Position numbers and translations under genes: made by a program. Source: Prorocentrum cordatum (Eukaryota > Sar > Dinophyceae > Prorocentrales > Prorocentraceae). From it: a stretch of DNA of 64,000 nt. Under the pieces are notes generated by a model, which worked only from the letters and a program-made list of their open reading frames with translations, ran no database searches and was not told the origin of the DNA. Shown here piece by piece: positions 21,825 through 32,771 of the stretch. The stretch's first letter is position 1, and every line of letters begins with the position of its first letter. The DNA is taken from assembly GCA_963575745.1 (NCBI GenBank), contig CAUYUJ010004758.1, positions 186,001 to 250,000 on the forward strand. The letters are read 5' to 3'.

Positions 21825-22435
21825 GCATCATCACCATCATCATCATATTCATCATCATGACCGACGTCCTGATCGGCATCCTCATCATCATCAGCATGAT
21901 CGTCATCATTATCACTATTATCCACAACAACTGCAACAGCATCAGCATCAGAAACATAATTATCATCATCGGCATCTTCAGCATCATCGTCATCATCACC
22001 AGTAGCATCATCATCTGCTCCATCATCATCAGCATGATCATCATCCTCAGCAGAAGCAGCATCGTCATCAGCATGATCATCGTCATCATCACCGTCGGTA
22101 TCGTAATCTCTATCATCACCACCACCACCACCACTACCAGACTCATCATCATCATCTGAATCATCATCATCACAGGGTCGTCATTAACATCACCATTGTT
22201 ACCATCAGCATCAGCATCATCAGCAGCATCATCAGCAGCACTATCATCATCAACATCATAATCAGCATCATCCTACTCATAAATATCATCATGAGCATCA
22301 CGATCAGCAACATTAACTGCAGCAGCAATAGCAGCAACATCAGCATCAGCTTCAGCAGCAGCATCATCATCAGCATCAGCATCATCATTATCACCATAAT
22401 CAGCATCAACATCATCAGCCGCATCGCAATTATCA
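19745..22435. repeat. CAT/ATC trinucleotide repeat megatract
   Basis: About 2.7 kb of imperfect CATCAT, CAGCAT and CATCGT repeats, interrupted at about 20600-20780 and 21000-21080 and 21360-21470 by CTCCTC tracts. The purest stretch is about 21715-21825. It gives poly-His, poly-Ile, poly-Asp or poly-Met frames that should not be read as genes. Confidence 0.95.
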
Positions 22436-23185
22436 TTGTGCCCTCCTTCCTTCTCCTCCTCCTCTCGGCCACGACCAAGACTGTGCTCCTGCCCCCCCCC
22501 ACTCCCTGCCGAGCAGCGGCGGGGCCCTCCTGGTTCAGGCCCCCGAAGCGGGCGCAGCCCTGGACGCCCACCGTGCGGGCCAGGCAGCGCGCCTCGGGAT
22601 CTGCTGGGTGCTGTGTGTGCGGCGTCTGCCGCGAAAGGGAAAGGGCAGGCATTCCTCCTCCGCATCCCGCATCCTCCTCCTCGTCTTCCTCCTTCCACCG
22701 GCCCCCCCCCCTTCCACCACCTCCTCTTCAGCGCCCCTCCTCCGTCCTCGCTCTCCTCTCCCCCGTCCTCCCCCCTCCTCTTGCTCCGAAGATTCCTCCC
22801 TCCGTCGCCCTTTTGCCCCCCTTTCTCCGCACTCTCTGCGCACCCATCTCTCCTCCCTGCTCCTCCTCCGAGAGGGTAGGGAGCCCACAAAGGACGTACG
22901 CACCCAGCTATGTACATGAACACGGCCCCTCGATTCGCGAGACCGGCCGCGTTATACGAACATTTGTGCAATGCGTGCTCTCGAAACCAGCGTGGATTCA
23001 TGTACATGTACGTCCTTCTTTCGCTCCTCCTCCGAGAGGGGGGGAGGGAGGGGCAGGACGGTGCTCGGAGCAGGGCGAGCTGAGACAAAAGAGCAGCTCG
23101 GAACCGGCCGCCATCATCCGCCGGGAATGCGAAGTCCCCGAGTGGCATCGCAGCTGGCTCAAAACTAAAAGAAGCATCACGGCCT
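22436..23185. other. GC- and pyrimidine-rich sequence, no supported gene
   Basis: CCTCCTC runs are mixed with unique sequence. A TGTACATGAA motif occurs at 22911, and an inverted-type TTCATGTACA at 22997. No protein family is recognisable. Confidence 0.4.
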
Positions 23186-23189
23186 CACC

Positions 23190-23392
23190 ACTGACACTCC
23201 TCGTTTTGGGGGGCGGAAAGATACGGATACGTGTTGTCCCCGGACCTCTCTTGGGGTGCGCTCTGACCAGAATTTCGAGGCGAATCCAACGGTGACAACG
23301 AGGATTCCCCAGGAGGACCAGGAAAGGCCGGAAACGAAGGGGGACAGCACGTTTCCGTATCTTTTTCTCCCCCGATCGTTGGCACTCACTCC
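23190..23392. repeat. Foldback element 3
   Basis: The left arm (about 23190-23243) contains GATACGGATACGTG and TTGTCCCC. The right arm (about 23338-23392) contains GGGGACAGCACG and TTTCCGTATC. Pairing extends imperfectly about 50 bp around a spacer of about 95 bp. Confidence 0.8.
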
Positions 23393-24380
23393 ATGCGTAG
23401 CAGCATGCTCTCTCTCTCTCTCTCTCTACCTCCCGGGGTCCGAGATGCCCCAGGCGCCCGAGCTGCGCCCAGCCGCGGCGGCGAGGGGCCCCCCCCAGAG
23501 GCCGATCCGACCGCTGCCTCAGCTCGCCCTCCTCTGAGGCGCGTCGCCGCGAGGCGTCCACGGGCAGCGCTGCGCCTCCTCCTCCTCCTCCTCCTCCTCC
23601 TCCTCCTCCCGCACGGGAGGGGGGCATGCCCGGGTCGGCCCTGGCCCCGCGACTGCCCTCGGCGAGCCCTCCGAACGGCGGCGGCGTCCACCCTGGCGGC
23701 GGCGGAGGGCGGCGGGGTGAGGGCGGCGGAGGACGCTCTCCAGCGCGACGTCGGCGTGCGCGTGCTCGTCGAATAGGTCCGCGCAGGCGCTGCTGGGGTC
23801 CTGGCCAGGCGGGCCGCGCGGGGCTGCCGCAGAGGCCCCCCCCGCCCCGCTCGCGCGCGGGAGACAGGCGGAGCGGAGCGAGAGAGAGAAGGAGCGAGAG
23901 AGATGTGGGCGGCGAAGACGAAGATGATCGCGGTGCCTGGCAAGAGCGTGCACTCGAGCCCCTTCGCAGAGCCAGCATCCACACGTGGCGTCGCACGGAA
24001 GATCCACCACCGCGGCTCTTGGCACGTTGAAGCGTGGTAGGATGCCGAAGGCTGACTGATGGGCGTCATGTACACACGTGTACACGCCGGTTGGAAGAAC
24101 CAGGTAGGAGCATGAATCAGGAAGGCGGATCTATTAGATTGGGTTCGGGCCCGCCCAAATAATAACAAACAACAGCCAAACCATATCAATGATTGAAGTA
24201 GGAAGGCGGTTTAAGTAGATTGGGTTCTGGGAATCCAAAAATACATACCTTCAACGACCGATGGGTAAATATTCTGAGGCCCCCCCCTCTAGCCAGAAAT
24301 TCAGCGTGCACCGCCCCTCCCTCCCGAGGCTTTCTGGGCGACCGGACGCCTCCATCGCGCCCTCCACGGCGCGCACGATG
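23393..24380. other. GC-rich sequence with CT and CTC runs
   Basis: A (CT)n run lies at 23407-23427 and a (CTC)n run at 23577-23610. Overlapping long frames are Arg/Ala/Pro-rich and shared by both strands, so no CDS is called. Confidence 0.4.
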
Positions 24381-24384
24381 CCCT

Positions 24385-24900
24385 AATTGACTTACAAGAC
24401 GGCCAAGGCAGGCCATCAGGCCGGCCAAGACTGCCCAAGCTCGCCTCAAGACACACCAAAGAGCCCCTTCAGAGGCCTCCAACAGTCCCCAAGACGTCCC
24501 CGAGGCGCTCTCCAGCAAGCCTCGGCCCGCATGCGGTTTCGAATGCCCCGAGAGGCTCAAAGGGAGCCTCAAGAAGGCCCGTGGATGCGAGGCGGTGATA
24601 TATCCATATCCTCCGCGGAACGGACGTCCTGGTGCCCCAAAGGGCGGTGGATATGGATACATGGTGGTCCCTGGGGGCCCGAATCTATCCATATCCACCA
24701 CCTGCCGAGGTCCCCGAACATTGACCCTCCAGGCGGTGGTCATGTATAAATTCCCGCCTCCGAGTAGACAGCGAGGCCCCAAGACGGCCCAAGACGGCCG
24801 CAAGGCCGCTGCACGACGGTCCCAAGAGACCCCCAGGCCGCGCCCCAGATGGCAAAGAGGGCTAGAAGACAGGCGTGCCAGTCGGCCGCAAAAGACGCTG
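24385..24900 (-). repeat. CTTGGG-family repeats, reverse orientation
   Basis: GGCCAAG, CCCCAAGACG and CCAAGAC motifs indicate degenerate repeat in the orientation of 270-1165. An inverted pair GGTGGATATGGATA (24651) and TATCCATATCCACC (24688) is nested inside. Confidence 0.65.
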
Positions 24901-25204
24901 GAGTGCAGCGCGAGCTGGACGAAACTGCGCCCGAAACAACAGCAAGAGAGGCGCCATGACCCCCCAGTCCTTGTGTCCCGCGCTGCAGCGACGCAGACAA
25001 GATACCTCCGTGACAGAGAAGACGGGCAAGCCCCGCAGAGAAGCAGCCAACGCCCACGGGCGCACTCGATGGCACACGACCGCGATCCGATTGCTCGCGC
25101 TCGCACGCGGGGGGGAGGGGGATCGAGGTGTTCGGGAGGAGAAGGACGGAGGAGGGGGACAGCATAAGGATGACGGAGAATGGCGGACTTTGAGGATGGA
25201 TGGG

Positions 25205-25325
25205 GGATCGAGAGGAGGAGGAGGAGGAGGAGGAGGAGGAGGAGGAGGAGGAGGAGGAGGAGGAGGAGGAGGAGTGGGAGGAGAGGGAGGAGGAGGGGGG
25301 GGAGGAGGGGGAGGGGGAGGATCAA
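25205..25325. repeat. (GGA)n tract
   Basis: Nearly uninterrupted GGA/GAG trinucleotides. Confidence 0.95.
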
Positions 25326-25329
25326 ATAG

Positions 25330-26400
25330 ATGATCCGCCGCTGCAGGAAATAGGAGAAAGGATTATTATGGATGACAGGGCGAGGAGAAGATGAAAACAA
25401 CACCGGCTTCCTAGATAAATCGGGAATGAGACCTGGCGGGCCGGGGGGATGCATCGGGCGCCGCCGTGCCAGAACGATCTGGAACGCTCTGCGAGCGTTC
25501 GGGGAAGATCTGGAGCAACTTACGTTTGTCCGATTCTGGACCGACATGAAAGAGGGGGATCGAAATGGGGTCCCGAGGGAAACCTGTCCTTGACCCGAGG
25601 GCGTTCCCGGATTTCCCCAAGACCTGCGTTTCAACCTGAACCGTTCTCTGACGGCTCCAGGGCCCAGGAATGGCCCTGGGCGGCCGAAAGCGGCGAGCAA
25701 TCGCAGGACCCCTCCTCCTCAGGACCCCCCTCCTTCTTCTTTCACAGTAAAAGGAAAGGGGGGGCAGGTGAGGAGGACCAGACGAGGATGCTCTGAGACG
25801 GCACCCTTCCCTTACGGGTGAAGATCCGCGGCTTACTGGGCGCTGTACGAGCAGCCACCTCTGTGGGCCCGACGGCTGGCAGCGAGCGCCGGCATGGTCC
25901 TGCTCAGGGCGAAGATGCTCCTTTCTACGCATGAGGGCCCCAGCCCCAGCAGGAGCACGGCAACGGGCAGCGGAGTGCTACAAATTCGAGCGTCTGCGGC
26001 AGTCCAGCTCCGATGCGGGCCCCTAGCTGCACAAGGATTCGCTTGATGTCAGCAACATTGTGCCCCTGCTCGGGCAACTCGCGGCGGGACACCTCCCGGA
26101 AGGGAACACATCATGGCGGCGCCTGTGGTCAGCGCCGACGCAAGGCCGCCAGCTGCAGGGGGACAGGTGTGACGCGAGCGGCGCCGCGTCAGCGGGGCGC
26201 CGCCGCTACAGCGGGCGGGGCGAGCGGGAGACCGCCAGCATATTCACCCACACACGCACACACACACACCAAACTCGCCTGCAAGGTCGTACGGCAGCAC
26301 GCGATGTGCGGGCCGCAGCGTCTGCCCGCATTTTTTGGGTTGAGCGAGCCCCCGAAGACCGCCGCTGTGCGGTCTGCACGCCGCGCCAGGACGGCAACGA
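25330..26400. other. GC-rich unique sequence, no recognised gene
   Basis: Moderate-length frames exist on both strands, such as a minus frame at 25411-25932, without a recognisable family. A short CA run lies at 26250-26270. Confidence 0.35.
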
Positions 26401-26650
26401 CAACGACGCATGACGATGACGCTCGACGCACGACGCACGACGCACGACGACGACGACGACGACGACGGACGACGGAAGATGGACGACGACGGACGACACC
26501 GCCGCCTGCACCGCCGCCGCCACCATCTGTCGCCGTCGTCTTTCGCCGCCGCCGCCGTCCGCCGCCGTCGCCGCCGCCATTCGCCGCCGCCATTCGCCGC
26601 CGCCGGCGCCCGTCGCCGCCGTCCGCCGCCCGCCGCGCCGCTTCCGTCCG
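26401..26650. repeat. CGA and CCGCCG trinucleotide repeats
   Basis: CGACGACGACG at about 26400-26490 passes into CGCCGCCG runs at 26500-26645. Confidence 0.85.
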
Positions 26651-26689
26651 TCCTGGCGCGCGGCGGGCGGCGGCGGGCCGCTGCGCAAA

Positions 26690-26850
26690 CAAAACAGGGC
26701 TAGGATCGGGATAAATCGCTCCAGAGCGTTCCGGAGCGCTCTCAGAGCGTTCCGGAGCGCTCTGGAGCGGCCGCGGCGCCCAATACATCCTCCGAGCCCG
26801 CCGATTCTCAGAGACTTCGAGCTATCCCGATCCGATTTTGCCCCGACCTT
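26690..26850. repeat. Foldback element 4 with nested 53-bp near-palindrome
   Basis: GGATCGGGATA (26703) pairs with TATCCCGATCC (26823). Inside, 26717-26769 is an almost perfect palindrome built from CGCTCCAGAGCG and TCCGGAGCGCTCT. Confidence 0.8.
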
Positions 26851-26989
26851 CGCGTCGTTTTCGCAGACCCGCAGCGGACGTCCTGGCCGCGCAGCGCGCC
26901 CGCGGCCCCGCGGCTGAGGAGGAACCCGGCCCCGCCGAGGCAGTAGCTGCTCACCTCGGCGCTCGGCGGCCGGCCCGGCCGGCCGGCCG

Positions 26990-27003
26990 GCCCGCCGCGG
27001 CAG

Positions 27004-27040
<37 letters not shown>

Positions 27041-27285
27041 GAGGAGGAGGAGGAGGAGGAGGAGGAGGAGGAGGAGGAGGAGGAGGAGGAGGAGAGGAGG
27101 AGGAGGAGGAGGAGGAGAGGAGGAGGAGGAGGAGGGGGGGGGAGGAGGAGGAGGAGGAGGGGGAGGAGGAGGAGGAGGAGGAGGAGGAGGAGGAGGAGGA
27201 GGAGGAGAGGAGGAGGAGGAGGAGGAGGAGGAGGAGGAGGAGGAGGAGGAGGAGGAGGAGGAGGAGGAGGATGACGACGGCCGAT
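26990..27285. repeat. CGA then (GGA)n tract
   Basis: CGGCGACGGCGACGG at 27000-27035 passes into about 240 bp of GAGGAGGA repeats. Confidence 0.95.
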
Positions 27286-27960
27286 GACGGCGCACAGCGA
27301 CGGCGGCGGCGATGACGACGATGCGGCCGCTGACGACGTGCTTGCTGGCTCGCAGCGGACAAAGGCGGCGGCGACGGTGACGCCGACGGCGGCGGCTCTG
27401 GCAGCGGCGGCAGCGACGACGACGAACAAAGGAAGGGGGAAAGGGGAAACACACACTGCAACTCGAAGCTTGGCTCACACACCTCAGGAGTTTAGCGATC
27501 AACCCTCGCCCCTCCGCCCGCCTCTCCTCCTGTCTTTCTTTCGCGGCCCTGGAGCGCGCAGCGCTGGGCCATCTTTCACATAACAGGGTAACCGTTCCAG
27601 CCGACGCAGCTTTCATTCGGACTGCGGGGCGGGCCGACAAAAAGAAGCGGGCCAGGGACGAAACTGAAAGAGCCAGGAGAGCGAGGAGCCGAGGGGCGAG
27701 CAAGGGGAGGGGGAAAGGGAGTGACGACGAGAGGAAAGGACAGACCAGGCCGACAGATCCCCATCCCTCCCTCCTCCGCCCTCCTCCGCTCCCTCCCTGA
27801 CTGCTGCCATTCTGCGCCCCGATCTCCCAGGAAGGCCGGCTGCAGGAGGGAAGGCCGGCCTGGAAGTTCCAGATGGATCGGTGACAGACGCTCGCGATCG
27901 GCGACAGAATCTCGCAGACGGCCTCCGAACAATTCCCGAGGGCCCCCAAGACCCATGAAA
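27286..27960. other. GC-rich sequence, no recognised gene
   Basis: GGCGGCGGCGA runs at 27300-27420 are followed by unique sequence. No supported feature. Confidence 0.35.
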
Positions 27961-28260
27961 ACCTCCAAAGTCACCCGAAGCCGTGACCTTCGAAGACCTT
28001 CGAAGATCTCGAAGACCTTCGAAGACCTCCAAAATCTCCGAAAGACCTTCGAAGATCCAAAATCTCCAAAAGACCATGGAAACCTCCAAAAAGTCTCCGA
28101 AGACCTCCGGAGATCTCCGAAGCGCCCTCCGAGAAGTCCCCCGCAGCCGTGAAGAGAGCACCGCAGCCCTCCTGGACACTCGAAATAGACCTCTGCAGAA
28201 GCCTCCGAGACACCTCCGAAGGGCCCTGCGGGGACCCTTCGCGTCCCCCGAAGGCTTCCA
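27960..28260. repeat. GAAGACCTCCGAAAA minisatellite
   Basis: TTCGAAGAYCTCC and CCAAAATCTCCG motifs recur about fifteen times with 12-18 bp spacing. Confidence 0.75.
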
Positions 28261-28265
28261 ATGAC

Positions 28266-28424
28266 TACCTACCAGACCACCCCAACCCAACCCGAAGACC
28301 GGGATTTCGGGTCGGGGGGGGTACGGGTTCCACATGTGTTTCCTCGATGTTCCCCGACCCCCCCAACTGGACATGGAGGGCAAATCGAGACCTTCGGGTT
28401 GGGTTGGGTTGGTTTGGTGGGTGG
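28266..28424. repeat. Foldback element 5
   Basis: The left arm at 28270-28296 contains CCAACCCAACCCGAAG. It is complementary to the right arm at 28392-28420, which contains CTTCGGGTTGGGTTGG. The spacer contains complementary GGTCGGGGGGG and CCCCGACCCCCC. Confidence 0.85.
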
Positions 28425-28514
28425 TGATTCAAAGACCCTTCCAACACAGAAACCCACACTTCCGAAACTCCCCGAAGACCTCCGCAGACCGCCGAGACCC
28501 CCCCGCAGCCCGCA

Positions 28515-28745
28515 CGAATTCCCCCGAGAGCACCCTGGAGCGCCCCCAGAGGACCCTTGAAGGACTCGCCCTCCCGCGCGCGGGACGACACAGCCGCCTC
28601 CCCGAGGTCGATGCCCAAGGACTGCGCGATCCCGCTGTCGGGCAGGCCCAAGTAGAGGGCATCTCTGTCCGGGTCGCCGCGCACGCCCTCCAGGAGGGAG
28701 GGGGCAACAGCAGGCCCCCGGGGGCACTTCAGAGACCGCTGGGAG
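28515..28745 (-). CDS. Candidate exon, unknown protein
   Basis: One minus-strand frame reads CPRGPAVAPSLLEGVRGDPD, then DALYLGLPDSGIAQSLGIDL and GEAAVSSRAREGESFKG. This is protein-like, with no low-complexity bias, between repeat blocks. No family is recognised and exon borders cannot be set. Confidence 0.3.
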
Positions 28746-28944
28746 GAGGAGAAGGAGGAGGAAGAGGAGGAGGATAAGGAGGAAAAGGAGGAGGGGGAGG
28801 AGGAGGACGACGACGCCGCCGCCGCAGACGACGACGAGGACGACGAGGAGATAGGGTGAAGGGGTACGGGGAGGAATGGCTCTAAATGGTTTGCAAGGAT
28901 AGCTGGTGAGCTGTGCGGGGTCTTTTTCCAACATGGTAAAGGGG

Positions 28945-28984
<40 letters not shown>

Positions 28985-29265
28985 GAGACAGGAGGAGACA
29001 GGAGGACCTGTTCGGACTCGGATGTGAAGGAGGAGGCGTGTGTGTTTCGTGTGAGTTGTGTGCGTGAGTGTGTGTGTGTGTGTGTTGTGCGTTGTGTGTG
29101 TTGTGTGTTGTGTGTTGTGTGTTGTGTGTTGTGTATGATTCGTGTGTGAATTGTATGTTGTGTGTGTTGCGTCTGTGTGTTGAGTGTGTGCGTGTGTGTG
29201 TGTGAGCATGTGTTTAGGTGTCTGTGTGTTGTGTTGTGTGTTGTGTGTGCGGGTGAGCATGGGGG
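28740..29265. repeat. GAG, (GA)n and (GT)n microsatellites
   Basis: GGAGGAGGA runs at 28740-28860, (GA)n at 28943-28993, and GTGTGT/GTTGTGT repeats at 29035-29260. Confidence 0.9.
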
Positions 29266-29309
29266 GACAGAACCCCCAGAAAACAAACGACAACGGTATG
29301 CAAAAGGGA

Positions 29310-29496
29310 AACTGGGTAGTCGAAGCCAATCTGGCGCCAATCTGGCAGGCCCAATCTGGCAAACGGGGGCAATCTGGCGAGGGGGCCAACGCGAATCCAG
29401 TCTGGCGAATAACCCAACTCATCCAGTTTGGCCGGGCCAGATTGGCCCTTGGGGCCCAATCCAATCTGACAGTCTGGCCTTCGACTACCCAGGGAA
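29310..29496. repeat. Foldback element 6
   Basis: ACTGGGTAGTCGAAG (29311) is matched in inverse by CTTCGACTACCCAG (29479). Between them CCAATCTGGC-type units occur in both orientations, so the arms extend as a ladder of short complementary blocks. Confidence 0.8.
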
Positions 29497-30062
29497 AGAC
29501 AGCACACCACAAACAACAAAGCTGGTATTTATATACAGATACACATACATATATACATATGGATATATTTACATATATACATATCATTTACAAAATGTTA
29601 GCCATTCTGGAACCCAAACAGGAGGTGATTGCAGTCTATGCGGCAAAATCGATGTGGCACAATGAGTGCGATGCAACCTATGTCATGCAATTTGCGCGGT
29701 CCAGCATATGCGGTGCAATCTACGTGGTGCAATCTATGCGGTGAAATCTACGTGGTGCAATCAACTCCTGTTCGCAATGAGTTGTTCACTCCACTGCTCG
29801 CGCAAACATCCCACCCACACACCCGCAATTTAGTTTGCAACCCTCATGCGGCGGCGATTACGATGAGTGCTTGGCGCTGGCGGGTGCGTCTCTGCGGCCG
29901 CGCCAGCCCACGCATGCGCGCGTTCGCAGCGGCCAAGTAGCTTGGCGCGACCGACGCGGCCGCGGTGGTGCTGACCGCTCGGCACATCCAGACGGGCACT
30001 TGAATGCGGGTCGGCGACTCGGGCGTGCGCAGTATCATGGCAACGTCGACAAGTGTAGACAC

Positions 30063-30063
<1 letters not shown>

Positions 30064-30146
<83 letters not shown>

Positions 30147-30147
30147 A
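30064..30147. repeat. (GAT)n run inside the macrosatellite
   Basis: About 28 GAT repeats with no interruption, followed by CGATGTTGGCGACGATG. Confidence 0.97.
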
Positions 30148-31269
30148 GTAGCGATGTTGGCGACGATGCTGACAGCGACGACGGCACGGCCAGTGACGGC
30201 GCCGATGCCGATCGAGCCGACGACGATGACGGTGTTGTCGCGTCGGTGGTGAAGGTTTTGGAAAGAATTCGAAATGCACGCGCGGCAGACGCGCGAGAGT
30301 GGCCCACGTGGTATTATTTGATACGGAGCGTGACACCCCAGCACGCGCGCAAAGGCGTTCGAACGATTTCGAAATGCGCGCGGTAGCAGGTTATGACAAT
30401 GATGAAAACTGATGGTTCCCTTGAGAATTCGCAAGAGCGCGCGCACGCTTTTGTTGAACATCCGTGTTGCGAAGTCCTGCGTTTTTATATGTTTGTTTGG
30501 GCACTCGATTTTGAAATCCTTCCGAAACCGAAGGTTGTTGGAGGATTTCGGCATGCGCGTGCGACGGCACGCGCGCGTGCACTTCGTCCTTTTTGTTGTA
30601 GAAGATTATCGCGACGGCATGCGCGCAAGGGCGTTCGAACGATTTCGACATGCGCGCGCCAAGCCAGCTTAGTAGTATCTTCTGAACACGTTGAAAACAT
30701 ATGGTTTCCGTAAGAACACGCAAGAACGCGCGCGCATCTTTGTTTTGAAAATTCGTGTTGCGAGCCCATGTGTTTGTATGTCTTTTTCGACACTCAATTT
30801 TGAAATCCTTCCGAAACCGAAAATGCTTGAAGGATTTCGGCATGCGCGCGCGACGACGCGCGCGTGTGCAATTCGTCAGATGTGTTGCAAAAGGATTTTC
30901 GAAAACTTACGTTTTTTTCTAAACGAGCGCGCGCGCATAAAATTTGTTGCAGAGGATAGCGGTGGGGACCGATACCGGCCTGGCTGGGATAGTATGAATT
31001 CACAGGTAAGATGGACATTGGGTCAGAATCCTGTGTTTTGCATCGGTTCCCGGGAGGTCTTTATACCCGATGGTGGAGGGTGGTAGAACCTATTTCCTCT
31101 ACGCGGTGCACCCTATGTAATGCAATCTACGCGGTGCAATATATGCGGTGCAATCAATCACTTGCTCAACTTGAAGCTGTCCTCTCCACTGCTCGTGCAA
31201 ACATCCCACTCTCTCGCCCGCAACTTGGTCGCAAGACCTCTTAAGACTGTGACGGTAGGTACCAAATAG

Positions 31270-32052
31270 CACTTGGCAACGACACCGATGCCGACGACGG
31301 CAGTGACAACGACGACGACGACGCCGACAACGACTACGACGACACCGACGGCGTCTCCAACGACTTCGACGACGACGACGACGACGACGACGCCGACGAC
31401 GACGACGACGATGACAACGCCGACGACCGCCGACGCAGACGACGACGACGACGACGAGGCCGACGCCGACGACGACGACGCCGACAACGACTGCGACGAC
31501 GCCGCCGACGACGACGACGACGTCGCCAACGAAGGCGACGACGACGACGAGGGAGGAGGGAGGACGAAGACGGCGACAACGACGACAACGACGAGGGAGG
31601 AGGGAGGACGGCGACGACGCGACCGACGAAGAAGGAGGGATGACGGCGACGCCGACGACGACACCGACGAGGGAGGAGGGAGGACGGCGACGACGCGAAC
31701 GACGAAGAAGGAGGGAGGACGACCTCGCCGACGACGACGACGACACCGACGACGACGACGCCGACGCCGACGACGACGACGATGACAACGCCGACGACGA
31801 CGACGACGCCGACGACGATGACAACGCCGCCGACGACGATGACAACGCCGACGACGACGACGACGTCGCTAACGAAGGCGACGATGACGACGTCGCCAAC
31901 GAAAGCGACGACGACAGCGACGAAGGAGGAGGGAGGACGACGGCGACACCGACGACAACGACGAGGGAGGAGGGAGGACGGCGACGACGCGAACGACGAA
32001 GAAGGAGGGAGGACGGCGACGCCGACGACGACAACGACGAGGGAGGAGGGAA

Positions 32053-32093
<41 letters not shown>

Positions 32094-32290
32094 CGACGAA
32101 ATAGGAGGGACGACGACGAGACGCCGACGACGGCCGACGACGACGACGAAGGAAAAGGAAGGACGACAACGGCGACAACGACGACGGAAACGACGACGAC
32201 GCCAAAGAGGACGACGACAACGACGATGAGGAAAAACAGAGGACGACGACGACGACGACGACGAGCGAGGGGGGAGGACGGCGACGACGA
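31270..32290. repeat. GAC-rich trinucleotide tract of a macrosatellite unit
   Basis: CGACGACGACGCCGAC and GAGGGAGGAGGGAGGACGGC recur. The same tract type recurs at about 35350-36140, 36910-37670, 38480-39220, 40130-40780 and 45580-46380. It encodes poly-Asp/Thr or Ser/Val/Arg depending on frame and is not a gene. Confidence 0.93.
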
Positions 32291-32771
32291 CGACGCAAGA
32301 GCGCGCGCGCACGCTGAATATACTGTTTTTGTCTGTTTTTTGTTTTGAAAACTCGCCTTTGAAACCCTTCCGAAAACTGAGGTGTTTGGAGGATTTCGGC
32401 ATGCGCGCGCGACGACGCGCGCGCGTGCACTTCGTCCATTTGTTGCAGAGGGTTCTCGCGACGGCATGCGAGCAAGGGTGTTCAAACGATTTCGACATGC
32501 GCGCGCGCGAAGCCCGTTTGGTAGTAGCTTTCCCAAACAAATACGCAACATATGTTTTCTTAAGATATCGCAAGAGAGCGCGCGTAAGCTTTTGGAGAAC
32601 ATCAGAATTGCGAAGCCTTATGTTTTTTCCCAACCCTCCTATGGTTGGGTACTCGTTTTGAATACAGCAGTGTGGTCGCCCCGGTCTCCTCCTTCTCCTT
32701 CTCCTCCCCCCTCCTCCCCTCCTCCTCTCCTGTCTCCTGTGTTCCCCTCTCCTCGTCTCTCGTGCCGTCGA

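Noticed and set aside
19745-22435. Poly-His, poly-Ile, poly-Met and poly-Asp frames
   Set aside because: They are direct translations of CAT/ATC repeats in different frames.
22998-24189. Long Arg/Ala/Pro-rich minus-strand frames
   Set aside because: Three overlapping frames on one strand are all open because of GC-rich composition. None shows a recognisable domain, though a short exon cannot be ruled out.
28270-28420. GGGTTGGGTT runs as telomere-like repeat
   Set aside because: Only a few units occur, not TTTAGGG, and they form the arm of a foldback sequence.
31099-32633. Long Ser/Val/Arg-rich minus-strand frames (also at 35.2-36.4, 36.8-38.2, 38.4-39.6 kb)
   Set aside because: They are translations of GAC-rich macrosatellite tracts, present in several frames at once.
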